A DNA stretch of 64,000 bases. Source: Cephalotus follicularis. Lineage: Eukaryota; Streptophyta; Magnoliopsida; Oxalidales; Cephalotaceae. Shown in pieces: positions 1 through 10,744 of the stretch. A program made the translations under genes and the position numbers. The stretch's first letter is position 1. The number at the start of each line of letters is the position of its first letter. Location of the stretch: NCBI GenBank assembly GCA_001972305.1, contig BDDD01002907.1, positions 62,001 to 126,000 of the forward strand. Reading direction: 5' to 3'. The notes beneath the pieces are model-generated. The model did no database searches. It was not told the DNA's origin and was given only the letters and a program-made list of their open reading frames with translations.

Positions 1-107
1 GAAAAAGCATTACCAGGAGCCGGTTCATCATCAACAGGAACCGGGGCAGGAGCAAGGGCAGGAGCATTCCTTCCACCCCGTCGGCCACGCCTTCCTCGGT
101 TTTCCAT
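1..107 (-). CDS. gag: gag N-terminus (partial)
   Basis: On the minus strand an ATG at 107 opens a frame that stays open to the window edge. It begins MENRGRRGRRGGRNA and continues with a proline/alanine-rich stretch. The complete Tekay copy has the matching start at 31545 (MNNRGRGRC-like, then GGRNAPAP). The start lies about 160 nt after the primer-binding site, as expected for a gag leader. The basic N-terminus precedes the nucleocapsid-forming gag domain, which is outside the window. Confidence 0.75.
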   Translation of the reverse strand, partial: MENRGRRGRRGGRNAPALAPAPVPVDDEPAPGNAF

Positions 108-269
108 TACTATAAGAGACAACAATGGGATGATCAGATGCAATCACTTTCAATTCCAATATCAATCTCTTTTCCAATAACAATAGCATGAATAAGCAAG
201 AGCACATATCATGCAAATTCATTCAGTCAATATCAATCAACGCATTTATATACTTAGCTAGCAGGCCGA

Positions 270-287
270 CCAATGTCTCTGATACCA
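270..287 (-). other. Primer-binding site (initiator tRNA-Met type)
   Basis: Minus-strand TGGTATCAGAGACATTGG lies 3 nt inside the LTR end. Its first 11 bases are the standard complement of the 3' end of plant initiator tRNA-Met. The rest is a poorer match. An identical site occurs at 31691-31708 in the complete copy. Confidence 0.85.
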
Positions 288-1499
288 TAATGTAACACCC
301 CGCGCCTGTAGGGCGGACACGTGGCATTACGCTCAATCCAATACACAAAACAATGGTCGGACTAGCAATATAAAAATACGGAAAAACTTAAAACTTTTAC
401 AATATACATCAGTTGCGGAAGGTACAAAACACTAATCCATACATATGATACAAATCCCTTACACTACAAGTCTTTCAATACATTAACAATCTTTCAATAC
501 AATACACTCCAATTTCTACTACAAAGTCTCACAACTAGCTCCTCGGTGTCCAACCAGTCATGCGATCAACGGTCCTCAGTCCTTCTGTCCACTGCTACCT
601 GCTACCCTACCTATGCAGCACACAAAGGTACAACACAGCCCCAACCCGAAGGATGGGGTTAGCCACACTGGCTAAGCAGAAACCCCATGCAGCATGTATG
701 CATGTACAATGTGCAGTATCGATGACAATTTATACAATAACAATGTGCGGTGTACAATATCAATGCATGACATGACAAATGTACATGTACAATTGGCGAT
801 CAGACTATCCATATGACAGTGGCCCAACATAGCATACGGATAGGATCTATAACAATTAATCAATGGAAGACACTCAATGTTGGTGTATGAAACACCCAAT
901 CAATCAATCAATATCCTATAGAGCATGCGACTGGGTCAATATAATGTCAATCGGTTAGCGGTGATCAATCCCACGGAAGGTAGCCCTCCAAAAAGGTGGG
1001 AGATCTATCTACGGTTTCCAGATTGATCAGGTCTAGAACTCATAGATCTTTCAGCCTATGGCTGGGTCAATACGGTCTCGATGAGCTACAACTGAGGAAA
1101 CTACTGATACCGTTAGGGAGCTACGGCCTCAAGGGAGCATCAATCGACAATCAATCGGTACCGCTCGTCAGCGGGTCAATACAATACAATACAATAAATG
1201 AAACGATCGGCAGAATAGGTGGACCAACACTCACGACTCAAGCAATCGATCGGTGTATCAATACAACGTCGAAGCAAAGCCAATAAGTGGTGGTGCCTAA
1301 TAGAGGGATGGGAACGTGCATCCATTTTACCGACTTAGACTCACAGCAACACTCATGATCCAAGCAATCAATCGGTCAGTGCAATCATTAAACTGTTTTC
1401 AAACACTTGAACACCTCAAGTGAGGCTCCGGTCAAGTGGCAATGTGAAAAGAAGTGGAAAACTAGCTTTAAAACAGTTAAAAACTCCTTTCAGTACATT

Positions 1500-1830
1500 A
1501 GGCGTCGATGTCTTTGGTGAAAGACATCGACTCCTCTTTAAAATGGAGGAAAAACGTCGATGTCTTTCTCTGTTTTTGCAGAGAATTGGCCAAAGACGTC
1601 GACGTCCTTGGAGAAAGGCGTCGACGCTTTTCAATAAAAACAGCCTGAGAATGCGCATCGATGTTCAGTATCGATGTCTTTCCAGAGGAGAGACATCTCG
1701 AGGAAAAGACGTCGACGTCTTTGAAAGACGTCGATGTCTTTGCTGCAGAATCAAGGATAAAGCACTCGTATGAAAAAGATATCGAAGCCTTTGGGCTAAG
1801 GGTCGACGTCTTTCCGGGCAAAGTCGATTT
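1500..1830. repeat. Array of TCGA-centred palindromes in Tekay LTR
   Basis: About 12 imperfect palindromes centred on TCGA lie in 330 bp, most of the form GACGTCGATGTC or GCGTCGACGC. The unit at 1705-1722, AAAGACGTCGACGTCTTT, is a perfect 18-bp palindrome. Spacing is irregular. The array occupies the same place in the other Tekay LTRs. Counted from the TATA-like box at 2333-2340 on the minus strand it is downstream, so in this family it would be transcribed if that box is used. Confidence 0.9.
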
Positions 1831-2332
1831 TTTTGATAGAAAATGGGGTCAATCTCAAGCCAAAATTTAATTAAAAGACATTCTTTGAAAACCAAAGTTT
1901 ACAATCAATCATTTGAGGTTAGTAAGACTAGTTACAACCTTCCAATTCGATTTCAATCATTCAATTTAACAATTAGGTCAAGGGTTTGCTATAAACCCTA
2001 AAAACCTCAATTCAATCACTCAATCACTCAATTCAATCATGCAATTCAATCAATCAATCAATAAAACAGTAGGCAATTCGGTAAAGAAGTTCTACCTATC
2101 ACTGAACCTTCAAAAGTTGAGCTAACGATTGATCAATCGGCTGAAAACGCCCAATAAACCGCTACTTTCTTGTTCAATCGGTAAGCCACCACTTGTAAAC
2201 ACTGTCCTTGTCGATGGAGATGCAATTCCGGCTGCAAGGGAGTTAGATGAAGGCTCCAGCTAGAGAGAGAGGGAGAAGGATAGAGAGAGAAGGATGAATG
2301 GTGAGAATGAGAGAAATGACAAAGGAATTAAC

Positions 2333-2340
2333 TTATATAG
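2333..2340 (-). promoter_or_regulatory. Candidate LTR TATA box
   Basis: Minus-strand CTATATAAG is kept in all four Tekay LTRs of the window (near 2333, 26757, 33947 and 62291). It sits about 180 nt inside the 5' end of the LTR and is the best candidate for the LTR promoter. No start site can be read directly. Confidence 0.55.
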
Positions 2341-2518
2341 TCGATTCGGTCAATTCTCCAAAACTCAACCCAAAATCCCGACTATACATGCATACGATCG
2401 ATACAATATCGATAGGTATAAGAATATCTCAATTCAACGCAGTTCAGTACGGTCCAATACGATACAATACGGTACAATGTATGCATGAACAGTACCAAAG
2501 GGAATTCGGGTCGTCACA

Positions 2519-3049
2519 CCACCTCATAAATGCTTCTCCTCCTCTGCAAAGTCTAGAAAATGAGGATCAGGGGGGTATATGATATGGAAAAAATTCATGT
2601 ATTATTAAGGCATTAACATGTGTCATTCAACCTACAAATATGGGCAAAATGCCCAGATTATTATCATAATAGGAGAGATAACTCCTCCATTCCGTAATGA
2701 ATAAGGTTAGGAAATCCGGCTATATTCAAGATACTGATTATTATCTACGTGATGCTAGCAAAAACAGTTATAGTCAGGTAAGGTTATAAATGCCCCCAAG
2801 AAAGACAATGGAGGAGTCGATCAACTCACGCTACACTCATATTATCTTCTCTGCAAATCAATTGACTTAAGTATCGGAGGGTTTTCGGGAGTAAAAACTC
2901 CTAGACTTTCGATAGTTTCTTCTATTCTTGTGCAAGGAAGACAAGAGAATCACAAACCAAACACAATCTTCGGACCGTCCTATGTCTTCCTCAACAAATC
3001 AAATCTCTACACGTTGAGGACTGTTGTGAAGTTGATTTCTGTATCAACA
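2519..3049 (+). mobile_element. 3' end of a Tat-type element: PPT and 3' LTR
   Basis: Positions 2519-2579 end in a purine run (aggggggtata) that resembles the polypurine tract of the Tat-like element at 5861-13803. The sequence from 2580, beginning TGATATGGAAAAAATTCATG, aligns by eye with the start of that element's LTR (TGATGGAGGAAAAATATGC), and it ends at 3049 in TTTCTGTATCAACA, which matches the terminus of the left LTR at 5861. I read it as a 3' LTR of about 470 bp whose internal region was cut off by the Tekay element to its left. Confidence 0.65.
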
Positions 3050-4389
3050 ATAATTAAAGTGCTTATGATTACGTTTGGGAATTGTAATTTTTGTATTTGA
3101 CTTTTTTTTAACCTTTTTTTTGTAATTTTTTAAGCTAAAAACAAAAGTTATAACTTCACTTGTAGTTTTTACATTTAATTTTTTATGAAGATTATATAAA
3201 TTAGAAAATAAAAAATTAAAACTAAAAAACTAGAAACATTGGTTCTCAAGCACAAGCTATGTACCTACATTTGACACTATCGGTTTTTTTGTCCATATAA
3301 CTGTTGTGAAAATAGGAGCTGATTTCACTTGTGAATACGGTAAATTATTGGGGTCAAATTAATATCAAGGACGCCCGTGCGTGCCACCCACAGTGTAAAT
3401 TAAAAAAAATACTATGGGGTTGTTTGGGAATTAAGAAAATTGTGGGGTAAAGCAGGCAACTAGAAATGATGTGTTCATATGCTCACGAATCACGATAGGG
3501 AGACGATAAGCTAAAGAAGATTCGTCCTTTTTCCAATTTAAAAAATATCACAAAATAGAAAAACAATCAATACATTCGATCTCAAAATTCAAAGGATTTA
3601 TATAACAGATTGCTAAGAGACAGCTGGCTTTATAAAGTAGGGTTGGTTTTGGGACGCGGAAGGCACCGGCTTGGTGATCTGTGATGGGTCCTACGTTTAA
3701 CGCCCTCTTATTCGAACTTAACGCCGTTTATTATATTATTGTCATCCTTCGACGTTTTTCTCTTAACTTTTTGTAGTTTCTTTTTTATTAGTACTCTATA
3801 ATATTCTAATGTTGCCTCAATGTCTTAGCAAGCTCACTTACATTTTCAATCTTTTTTCTTTTTTTTATGATTATTGTAGAGGTAGATTTTCTCAACTTTT
3901 AAACCCTTTATGAATGATCAAACCTTAGTCTTTTTAATAACAATTAAAAGCATTTGTAATTAGGGTGTCCCCCTAAAAGGAGTTTAAAGTTGTCAAAAAT
4001 AATGATGATATATCTTACTATTTTGTATTGACATGGTGTAGAAGAACAACTATACATGCATTTGGAAGAGATTAAGAGATAATTCATTCATATAAGATGA
4101 TAGGGAATTCATTACATAAATTTTAATGAATAATAACTTCTTAACTGTTGTTAGGTTTGATATTTGTCAGATTTATTTTTTATGATACATCGTTGTAGAT
4201 TTTTTCAACACCTAACCTCTGTTAGGAATCGAATCTTGATCTTTCTAAGGTAATTTTTACAATACATTTCTTATTTGCGTATGTAACAACCAGCTCTTAG
4301 ACCACATAAGAAATTGTTCACTTCATCTTGAATATAGCACGCTTAATCTAGGAGTTTTTATTAACTATTCAGTCAGTTCATCATTTATA
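3050..4389. other. AT-rich stretch, no gene seen
   Basis: No reading frame with recognisable protein content, no LTR ends and no RNA gene could be supported here. The sequence is AT-rich with homopolymer runs, consistent with host intergenic DNA or old decayed repeats. Confidence 0.6.
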
Positions 4390-4792
4390 GGGTTAATAAG
4401 TAATTTATACCTCATACTTGTAGTAAAAGTACAAGTTGCATCTTAAACTCACTTTCAGTACAATCAAATGACCCAACTTTCAAAATTAAAGCAATTAAAG
4501 GACTATCATTAGTTTATCACTAACGACGGATGAATTTCAGGGTGTAACTTGCACTTTTGCTATAAGTTTAATATATAAATTACTTATTAATCCATCACTT
4601 AATTTACAGCAAAGATCGTCACGTCATTATTTAACAGTCACGTCATTTGTCGTTAGTTCACTAACGAAACTAACGGCGGTACTTTGATTGTTATAATTTT
4701 AAAAGTTTGGTCCTTTAATTGCATTGGAAATAAGTTCAATGTGCAACTTATACTTTTGTTACAAGTTCGAGATGTAAATCAGTTATTAACCC
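4390..4792. mobile_element. Foldback MITE-like element
   Basis: The left end begins GGGTTAATAAGTAATTTATA. The right end, read on the opposite strand, begins GGGTTAATAACTGATTTACA. The similarity continues inward for more than 100 bp, giving very long terminal inverted repeats with no coding capacity. A further inverted copy of the same end sequence lies near 4545-4600, so the element looks compound. Flanks are near-identical (TTTATA and TTTATT), a possible short target duplication. The superfamily is uncertain. Confidence 0.7.
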
Positions 4793-5855
4793 TTTATTAT
4801 ATAGTTTAGTCACTTTCTCTCCTATTTATTCATGTCACGACGACGACTCTATTTCGTAGATAACGCTTTCTTACTATGAATGGCTCTATCTTATGAATAA
4901 TCTTTTTCTCTTCCTTACTGTTAAGTAAAGTGTCACAGTATGTCATTTTCGGTATGAAATTTATTAGGTCTTTTAAATAAATATTTTTCTAATTAGAAAA
5001 ATGCATGAAAGTCATTAGTTGAAATTACTTTTTTCAGCAGAGGTCATAAAAATAGGAAGATAAGCTTTTCAAACATTATTAATCTATTGTCGTAAGGCGT
5101 GTTGCGTTAGCGATAACTAATCCATTACCCTCGTGTTTTGAGAAGACAAACTCACACTCGTTGAAATTGTTTGATAACCCTCTAATCTCTTCTTTTTTTC
5201 TTTTTCTTTTTCGGGAAAAGTAACTCTCTAATCTCTTCAAGGTCACATAATCTATCATAGCTCATGTTCCTTCCCATATTTTCCTTGATAAGCTCATGCA
5301 TGTTCATTTTTGTAATTTTTGCCATAAACTCTTGTGCGTCAGTTTTGACAATTATTCTTATATAGTTTCAATAAAATTTAAATTTATTATGCATGATCTA
5401 AATAAATAAAAAATAAAATTCAACAATTATATTTATAAAATATAAACAATAGATTAACGAAATAATGGTGGATAATAAAAAACCTATCCATATTAGTATA
5501 AAGACAAGTATTTATTTTTTGATAAAAACAATAATTATCATTAAAATAAAGGCCAGATAAATCAGTAATACAACGATCAGGCAAACCAATTAAATAAGGC
5601 CATAACGCCCATCAATAATAACTTCATAACGATCCTCAACAATAACCCTATAGCAGTCATAAACCAAAACATAAAAAAATGGATAAATCGTCATATAAGA
5701 AACAACATAAAGATCGGATAAACCGGTCACACAAGAAACAACCTAAAGTTGAAATCCGAGTTTTGATAATATGTACTGATGCCAGAAGATCCATATGTTG
5801 AATATAACTCCACTCATATTGATCGTCATTAGCGGTTAAAAAATGATGCTCTTTA
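4793..5855. other. AT-rich stretch, no gene seen
   Basis: No supportable coding region. Positions 5540-5760 contain repeated AACAATAA/ATAACG-like low-complexity sequence of unknown origin. The last 5 bp before 5861 form the target duplication of the next element. Confidence 0.55.
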
Positions 5856-5860
5856 GTAGT

Positions 5861-6085
5861 TGTTGATACAGAAATCCTTCTCTCAACAGTATCCTACGTG
5901 GAGGACTTTGATTTGTTAAGAGAAACGCTTTGTCACTGATGCCTGTAATCCGAGAAGGCCATTCTTTGCCATGAGTGTGCTCCTCGGCACGGCTTGCTGA
6001 TAAGCCTGTAATCCCCCATGAACAGTTGGTCAAGTGTGGAGTGGACACGTGTCCTTGCTATTGTAAGCATATTTTTCCTCCATCA
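5861..6085 (-). repeat. 3' LTR of Tat-type element (225 bp, shortened)
   Basis: From about 5946 to 6085 it is nearly identical to 13663-13803 at the far end of the element. The remaining left part (5861-5945) begins TGTTGATACAG and has no visible counterpart in the right LTR, which is several hundred bases longer. The outer terminus matches that of the Tat LTR at 3049. The LTR therefore seems to have lost its central part, including the hairpins and TATA box. Confidence 0.8.
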
Positions 6086-6105
6086 TATGCCCCCCTGGTC
6101 CTTGT
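6086..6105 (-). other. Polypurine tract
   Basis: On the minus strand a purine-rich run (AAGGACCAGGGGGGCATA) directly precedes the LTR start TGATGGAGG. This is the expected position for the primer of plus-strand DNA synthesis. Confidence 0.75.
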
Positions 6106-6492
6106 TCTCTGAGCTTGGTCAGAGGAGGAGGACCAGAGTTGAGAGCCGTGGCCCAGGCAAAACACATCTGCAATACTTCTTGGTAGTTCTTGCTTATACA
6201 AATTGGCTGAGGACGAGAGCATTGCCTTTGTGGCTCCTCTGACACATGACATAGTCTGCTTGAGCCGAGAACTAACACTTGACCTTTGGTCTGCCTTCTC
6301 TGTCATTAAGTAGCCTCGAGTTTTGAACTGTCATGATTAGCCTTTAAGTTGCGTATTAAGTACGCTTCACACGTGGCATTCGTAGAGCAATTCCCGCCCC
6401 TGCCGTTTTGTTTCCCGCGCGTGAAGTGACAATCTGTCTTCCCACCATTGGATCTTATGTGAGATGGATGGCCAGGATCCGAGGAAGGGGCC

Positions 6493-6498
6493 TATAAA
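6493..6498 (+). promoter_or_regulatory. TATA box of the antisense gene
   Basis: CCTATAAAAG lies 199 nt before the first ATG (6692) of the plus-strand gene. No ATG occurs between about 6500 and 6692, and the sequence between is a pyrimidine-rich leader. This suggests the antisense gene has its own promoter inside the element and does not depend on the LTR. Confidence 0.7.
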
Positions 6499-6691
6499 AG
6501 CCTTTGTTCTTCACTTAGCAAAACTTTTACTTCTTTAAACTTCTAAATTCACAGATTTTTGAGAGCTTTTTGACTCTGCAGTGTCTTCAATCCCTTTCCC
6601 AAATCTTCAACTCAAAATCTTTGGTAAGTTCCTACCACTTTTTGCTTTCCTACACCGTTTTCTTCTTCTTTGTCATTTATTTTTCTCTTTA

Positions 6692-9137
6692 ATGGCTAGT
6701 CAAGAACTGTCTTCTGGATCTTCTTCTTCTTCTTCTCCTTCCCCCCTGTCCATTGCACCTTTGGCTATGGTGCTTCCCCTCGCTGAGAGGCCAAGTGATG
6801 TGGAAGGTAGCCTAGGGGCTGTGGTGGGTGACCCTGTTGCACCCACTGCTGAGGCCAATCCTCTGCCCGAGGATTGTGCCTTTGGTTTAAGCAAACTTAG
6901 TCAAGCCGAGGTCAATAGGCTTACCAAAAAGTATAATATCCCTCGTGGGTTGACCTTCAGTATTCCCAAGGATCCTCGGGTAGTTACCGAGAGCCGAGAA
7001 GGCCTTTTTGTGGTCTTCGAAGCTGCTCTTGCCCATGGTCTGAGGGTCCCTGTTCCCTCTTTCGCCATCTCGGTCCTCCTGAACTTTAGTCTTCATCCTT
7101 CTCTTTTTCAACCCCAATCTTGGGGCTTTATGATAGGTTTCTTAGTTAGATGCATAGAGTCCGAGGTGGCAGCCACCGTGAATCTCTTCAAGGAGTTTCA
7201 TGTCATCTCGGCTACCCCCAAAACAAACGGATATTTCTTCAAATCCCGTTCCGGGGTTAAAAAACTTCTTCTCAACCCCACCCAATCAATAAAAAACTGG
7301 AGAAGGAAATATTTCTTGATAAAAGACTTTGAGGGATTTATTCCCTCCCCTTGGTGTACGTCCTTGGACGTCTCATCTTTGAACAAAAAAGCCCGTCTGT
7401 CCTTGGCTGAAAAAACAGGACTTAGCAAGCTTCTGGCTCTTGAGCCAGAAGACGTAAACTCCACCGTGACCGAGGATCGTCTGGTCCAAGCAGGACTTAG
7501 TAAGCTCCTTGAACATGAATCCTCCTCGGAAGGGTCTGAGGAGGAAGAATCAGAGGAAGAGGGAGAGCACGATAGTCCTCTGCCCCCAATGTCTGAGCAA
7601 ACTTGTATAACATCCTTGTCTTCTCCGTCTCTTCCATTAACACTGTTTTTACTAACCCTTGTATTCTCTGATCTCTGACCTCTGACTCTGACTTCCTTGT
7701 CTTTTTTCAGCAATGCCTCCTCGCCGAGATCTTTCTGCAATCATCAGGTCCACTGATAAGAAGAAGGCCTCTGCTTCTACTGGGGCTCAGCCCAAGGCCA
7801 AAACTCCCATGGCCGAGAAGACAAGGGCACCGACCAAGACCCCTCCTCCTCCTTCTGCCAGGGTTCCGGTTGCTGTGACCGAGAAGAGGAAGGAGACCCA
7901 AAAGAGGCCGGCCGAGAAGACCCCCTCAACTGAGCATGCTCCTCTGTCCAAGAGGAGTAGAAAGGGGAAGGCCGTGGAAGGCTCTGAGAGGGTCCGGGAA
8001 GTTGAGGACGTAGCTGCCCTCGGAGCTAGTTCCCAGGACCCTATAATCCTTCCCCCATCTCTGACGGTAGACCAACTGCTTAACGGGTTTGACGAGATGG
8101 ATGCTGAGAACTTGAGCTTGAACGATCCTGGAGTCCCTCAAAGACTCAGCCGTCTAGCCTTCTTGCCCCGAGAGTTAGAGGCAAGGCAGAGATGGACTAA
8201 TGAAGACTTGTCCACCGTTTATCTGAAGAGACAGCTGAGGGTAAGTGATCTCATCCTTGGTCACCTCATTCTTTCTTGTACTTTAGTTCTTCATAATATC
8301 TAACACTTTTTATTTCTCTGACAGTCTCTGAACGACACCCAACTGCTTGTGGACAACCTCTGTGCGGTTGTGGCCAGGGACCGAGAACTGAGGTCGAGCA
8401 TGGCCACCTTAGAAGAAACTGCTCGCTCGGCCCAGGCCCAACTGAACGAGGTTCTGAAGGCTCAGGAGTCCCTGGCCAAGGAGAAGAAGCAGGCAGTTGA
8501 GGACTTGAAGGAGAGGACAGCCGAGATGAAGGTGCTGGAGGCCAAGCTGAAACGGGCCGAGGACAAGGTTGACGACATTGTAAAAAAGCTTGATAGGCAG
8601 CAGAGGAGGGAAATAGAACAGCAGAGGATGGAGCTGGAAAAGCTGAGGAGGGAAAGAATCCAGGCCGTGGCTGACTTCAAGAACTCGGAGGAGTTCGATG
8701 AAGCAGTCTTCGAGGAGTCGTCCGAGTACTTTCGCCGAGGGTTCTATGCCTGTCGGAATTGGGTTGCTTCTCTAACGCCTGATCTTCCTTTGGATGAAGT
8801 GGTGTATTGCCAATCTGCTGATGCATTTGACTTCTATCCTGAGGGGATCGACGAGGTTGAGGACAGGGTCCGTCAGAGGTTGGCTCAAGAGACCTCGGCT
8901 GCCCCTGCGGGCGAGACGGCAACTCCTACTTCTCCAGAGGTAGTCGTTCTTGGTGAGAATCCTGGTACTGCTTCCTCGGATCCTGTGGTGGACTCCTATG
9001 CTCTTGATCCTTCTTCAACTCCAGAAGACATTTTTGCTGGTGTTGGAGATCCTCCTCTGCCTTCTACTGCGGCCTTCTTTCCTCCTGCCCCTCTCGAAGA
9101 TCCTCCTTCGGAGCAAGAGGATGCTCCTCAGGCCTAG
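6692..9137 (+). CDS. Antisense accessory protein of Tat element (putative gypsy-type transposon protein)
   Basis: The inferred exons are 6692-7604, 7711-8240 and 8325-9137. The introns begin GT (GTATAA, GTAAGTGA) and end CAG. Phases fit and give 752 codons including the stop, with no internal stop. The start is the first ATG after the TATA box and begins MASQELSSG. Residues about 75-210 (from KYNIPRGLTFSIPKDP to NWRRKYFLIK) resemble the Pfam family called putative gypsy-type transposon protein (Transposase_28), which is known from such antisense genes. There follow an acidic Glu/Ser patch, a basic proline-rich segment, and a long coiled coil of about 100 residues rich in Glu, Lys, Leu and Arg. 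The C-terminus is proline/acidic. The function is unknown. It is the only undamaged protein gene of the element, on the strand opposite to gag-pol. The splice sites are inferred. Confidence 0.8.
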
Positions 9138-10473
9138 TTTTTCTTTTTATCTTGTAATAGTTTTTGGCTTCATTGTTTGTAACCTTCTTGGATCATCAAT
9201 GAAAAATTTTCTTTCTCATTCTCTGACTTTGTGTTTACATCTTTCTGTTAAGTATTGTGGTCGTTGATCTCTGCATACTCGAACTTGTTAATAATTCCCT
9301 TAGGAATTTTTTTTTGTCTTCACAGTAATCTCGGACTTCTCCCCTAAATGAACACTTAACTTCAACAGAACTTAAGTAACTCAAAAATATAAATAAAGGA
9401 GGCTTTGCCTTCTCGGACTTGATCTTCAATTGACAACTCCCTTAGGAATTTTATACTTGTTGTGACCTCGGATTTCTTGCATAAATAAGCAAATAACTCC
9501 ACAAAGGCTTGAGTAAAAAAGAGCAGGCCCTTGCATTCTCGGACTTAATCAGCTCCACACGTGTTTGAGCTTTGAGGGTGTATGTATACTGATAGTTCCT
9601 TAGAACTTTTGTCTTAGCACAAATCACTAACCTTTGGTGGGCGAGGTCACACGATTTTGATAGTCCGCGTAGGACCCTTCACCTTTGAGAGTGCTTTAAT
9701 TAGACAGCATCTCAGTCTTCATAATATCCTTATACTCATAGTTCGAGTTCTTGGCCTGCTCGGACAAGTTCTCACGGGTTTGCCGAGGAGAGTATCGTCT
9801 GACCTAGGATGTTCTAGGACAGGTCGGCTGAGCTTTCAATCCACTTAGAGACACTTGTATTAAAGTGCTCAGTCCGACGAGCTTGATCGTTGCGAGTTCC
9901 CATGGATTCGCCATTCAAGTCACGACTTTAGGTCTGGTTGGACAAGTTCCCATGGTATTGCCAACCAGTTCTTGCTCCCTTGGGAGTCTTGGTGCTTCCT
10001 TGGAAGTCTTTGTTGATAAGTGTGAGTACTCCTCGGAAGGAGTCTTTTGCACGCTCCTCGGAAGGAGGCTTTTTTGTGTGCTCCTTGGGAGGAGGCTTTT
10101 GTATGCTCCTAGGAAGGAGACTTTTATTTGCTCCTCGGAAGGAGACTTTTATTTGCTACTCGGAAGGAGGCTTTTGTAAGTGCATCCTTGGATGCTCTTA
10201 AATGCCCGTTTGATTGGTCTGCTTGAGACCTTGACTTGCGTTGGTTTTCCTTTTGAGGATTAGCCTTCGTGAGGCTTAGGAAACCTCGGATATTGGTGCC
10301 CCCTTGAGGGTATGGTCCGAGATGCTTTAAGTAGACCTTAGGGAACTGATCGGTGGCTGTTCAGAGGTTTGAGGACTTGAACATTGGACCTCCGGTCCCT
10401 TGCAAACTTGGAACTATAATATAGAACACAAATCTTGAAAAATTTCGAACTTTCATTGAAGATTTCTTACAAT
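9138..10473. other. Non-coding spacer between antisense gene and pol
   Basis: The stretch holds the likely 3' UTR of the antisense gene (AATGAAAA near 9199), repeated CTCGGA/TTCTCGGACTT motifs, and the hairpin array listed separately. No further coding region is supported. The two genes converge here, so antisense transcript overlap is likely. Confidence 0.6.
10027..10178. repeat. Six tandem short hairpins with T-runs
   Basis: About six copies of a 25-27 bp unit occur in a row. Each has CTCCT, a 4-base centre (usually CGGA or CGGG-like), then AGGAG, followed by a run of three to six T. The two 5-bp arms are complementary. Units differ by a few substitutions, so the array is not a recent expansion. 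Confidence 0.85.
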
Positions 10474-10744
10474 TTATTGATAGTACTTCCTCAGATGCTC
10501 GGCATTCCAAGCTCTGGCAATCTCCCTACCCCCCAAAGTTTCAAGTTTGAATGTTCCTGGGCGGAGGACCCTTTTGATCTTGTATGGGCCTTCCCAGGCA
10601 GGGGCTAACTTTCCTCTGGTACCAGTAGGATCTGCAACTGCCGAGTTACGTAGGACTAGATATCCTTGCCTTAGTGGTCTTGGGCTTACTTTCTTGTTGT
10701 AGTAACGGCTCACCCTCTGCTGGTAAGCTGCCACTCTGATTGTG
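10474..10744 (-). pseudogene. Integrase C-terminal remnant
   Basis: The minus-strand frame (from AAYQQRVSRYYNKKV to AWNAEHLRKYY) has the typical end of a Ty3 Tat integrase, including GKLAPAWEGPYKIKRV. It is joined directly to reverse transcriptase sequence in another frame near 10744. RNase H after RKLR and the whole integrase zinc finger and catalytic core are therefore missing, a deletion of well over 1 kb by comparison with complete elements. Confidence 0.85.

Larger units (their letters stand above)
1..2518 (-). mobile_element. Partial Ty3 Tekay-type LTR retrotransposon, 5' end
   Basis: This is the 5' end of a chromovirus-like Ty3 element transcribed leftward. Reading the minus strand, it has an LTR (2518 to 291), a primer-binding site and the first codons of gag, and it then leaves the window. 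The LTR, primer site and gag start match the same parts of the complete element at 24526-34115, so the lineage is inferred from that copy, which shows a chromodomain. The far LTR is not in view, so no target duplication can be checked on that side. Confidence 0.9.
291..2518 (-). repeat. Tekay-type LTR (2228 bp)
   Basis: The plus strand reads TGTAACACCCCGCG at the left end and ends GGGTCGTCACA, so the LTR has TG...CA termini. It is homologous along its length to the LTRs at 24526-26934 and 31712-34115 and to the split solo LTR at 36185-62507. It contains CAATCAATCAAT-type low-complexity runs, a TCGA-centred palindrome array near 1500-1830, and a TATA-like box on the minus strand near 2333. Confidence 0.9.

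Noticed and set aside
270-287. A tRNA gene fragment
   Set aside because: The TGGTATCAGAG sequence is the retrotransposon primer-binding site. No cloverleaf can be formed around it.
1416-1895. Overlapping frames on both strands within the Tekay LTR array (Arg/Ser/Thr-rich)
   Set aside because: They are by-products of the GACGTCGATGTCTTT repeats, which avoid stops in several frames. No codon structure or similarity supports a protein. The same holds for 25820-26038, 33002-33362 and 39446-39892.
6581-6691. Upstream extension of the antisense gene
   Set aside because: It would start with GTG, not used as a normal plant start, and the first ATG after the TATA box is at 6692.
7198-7740. Minus-strand frame of 180 codons opposite the antisense gene
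   Set aside because: It is a mirror of the coding strand with low-complexity acidic/serine composition. It has no recognisable domain and spans an intron.
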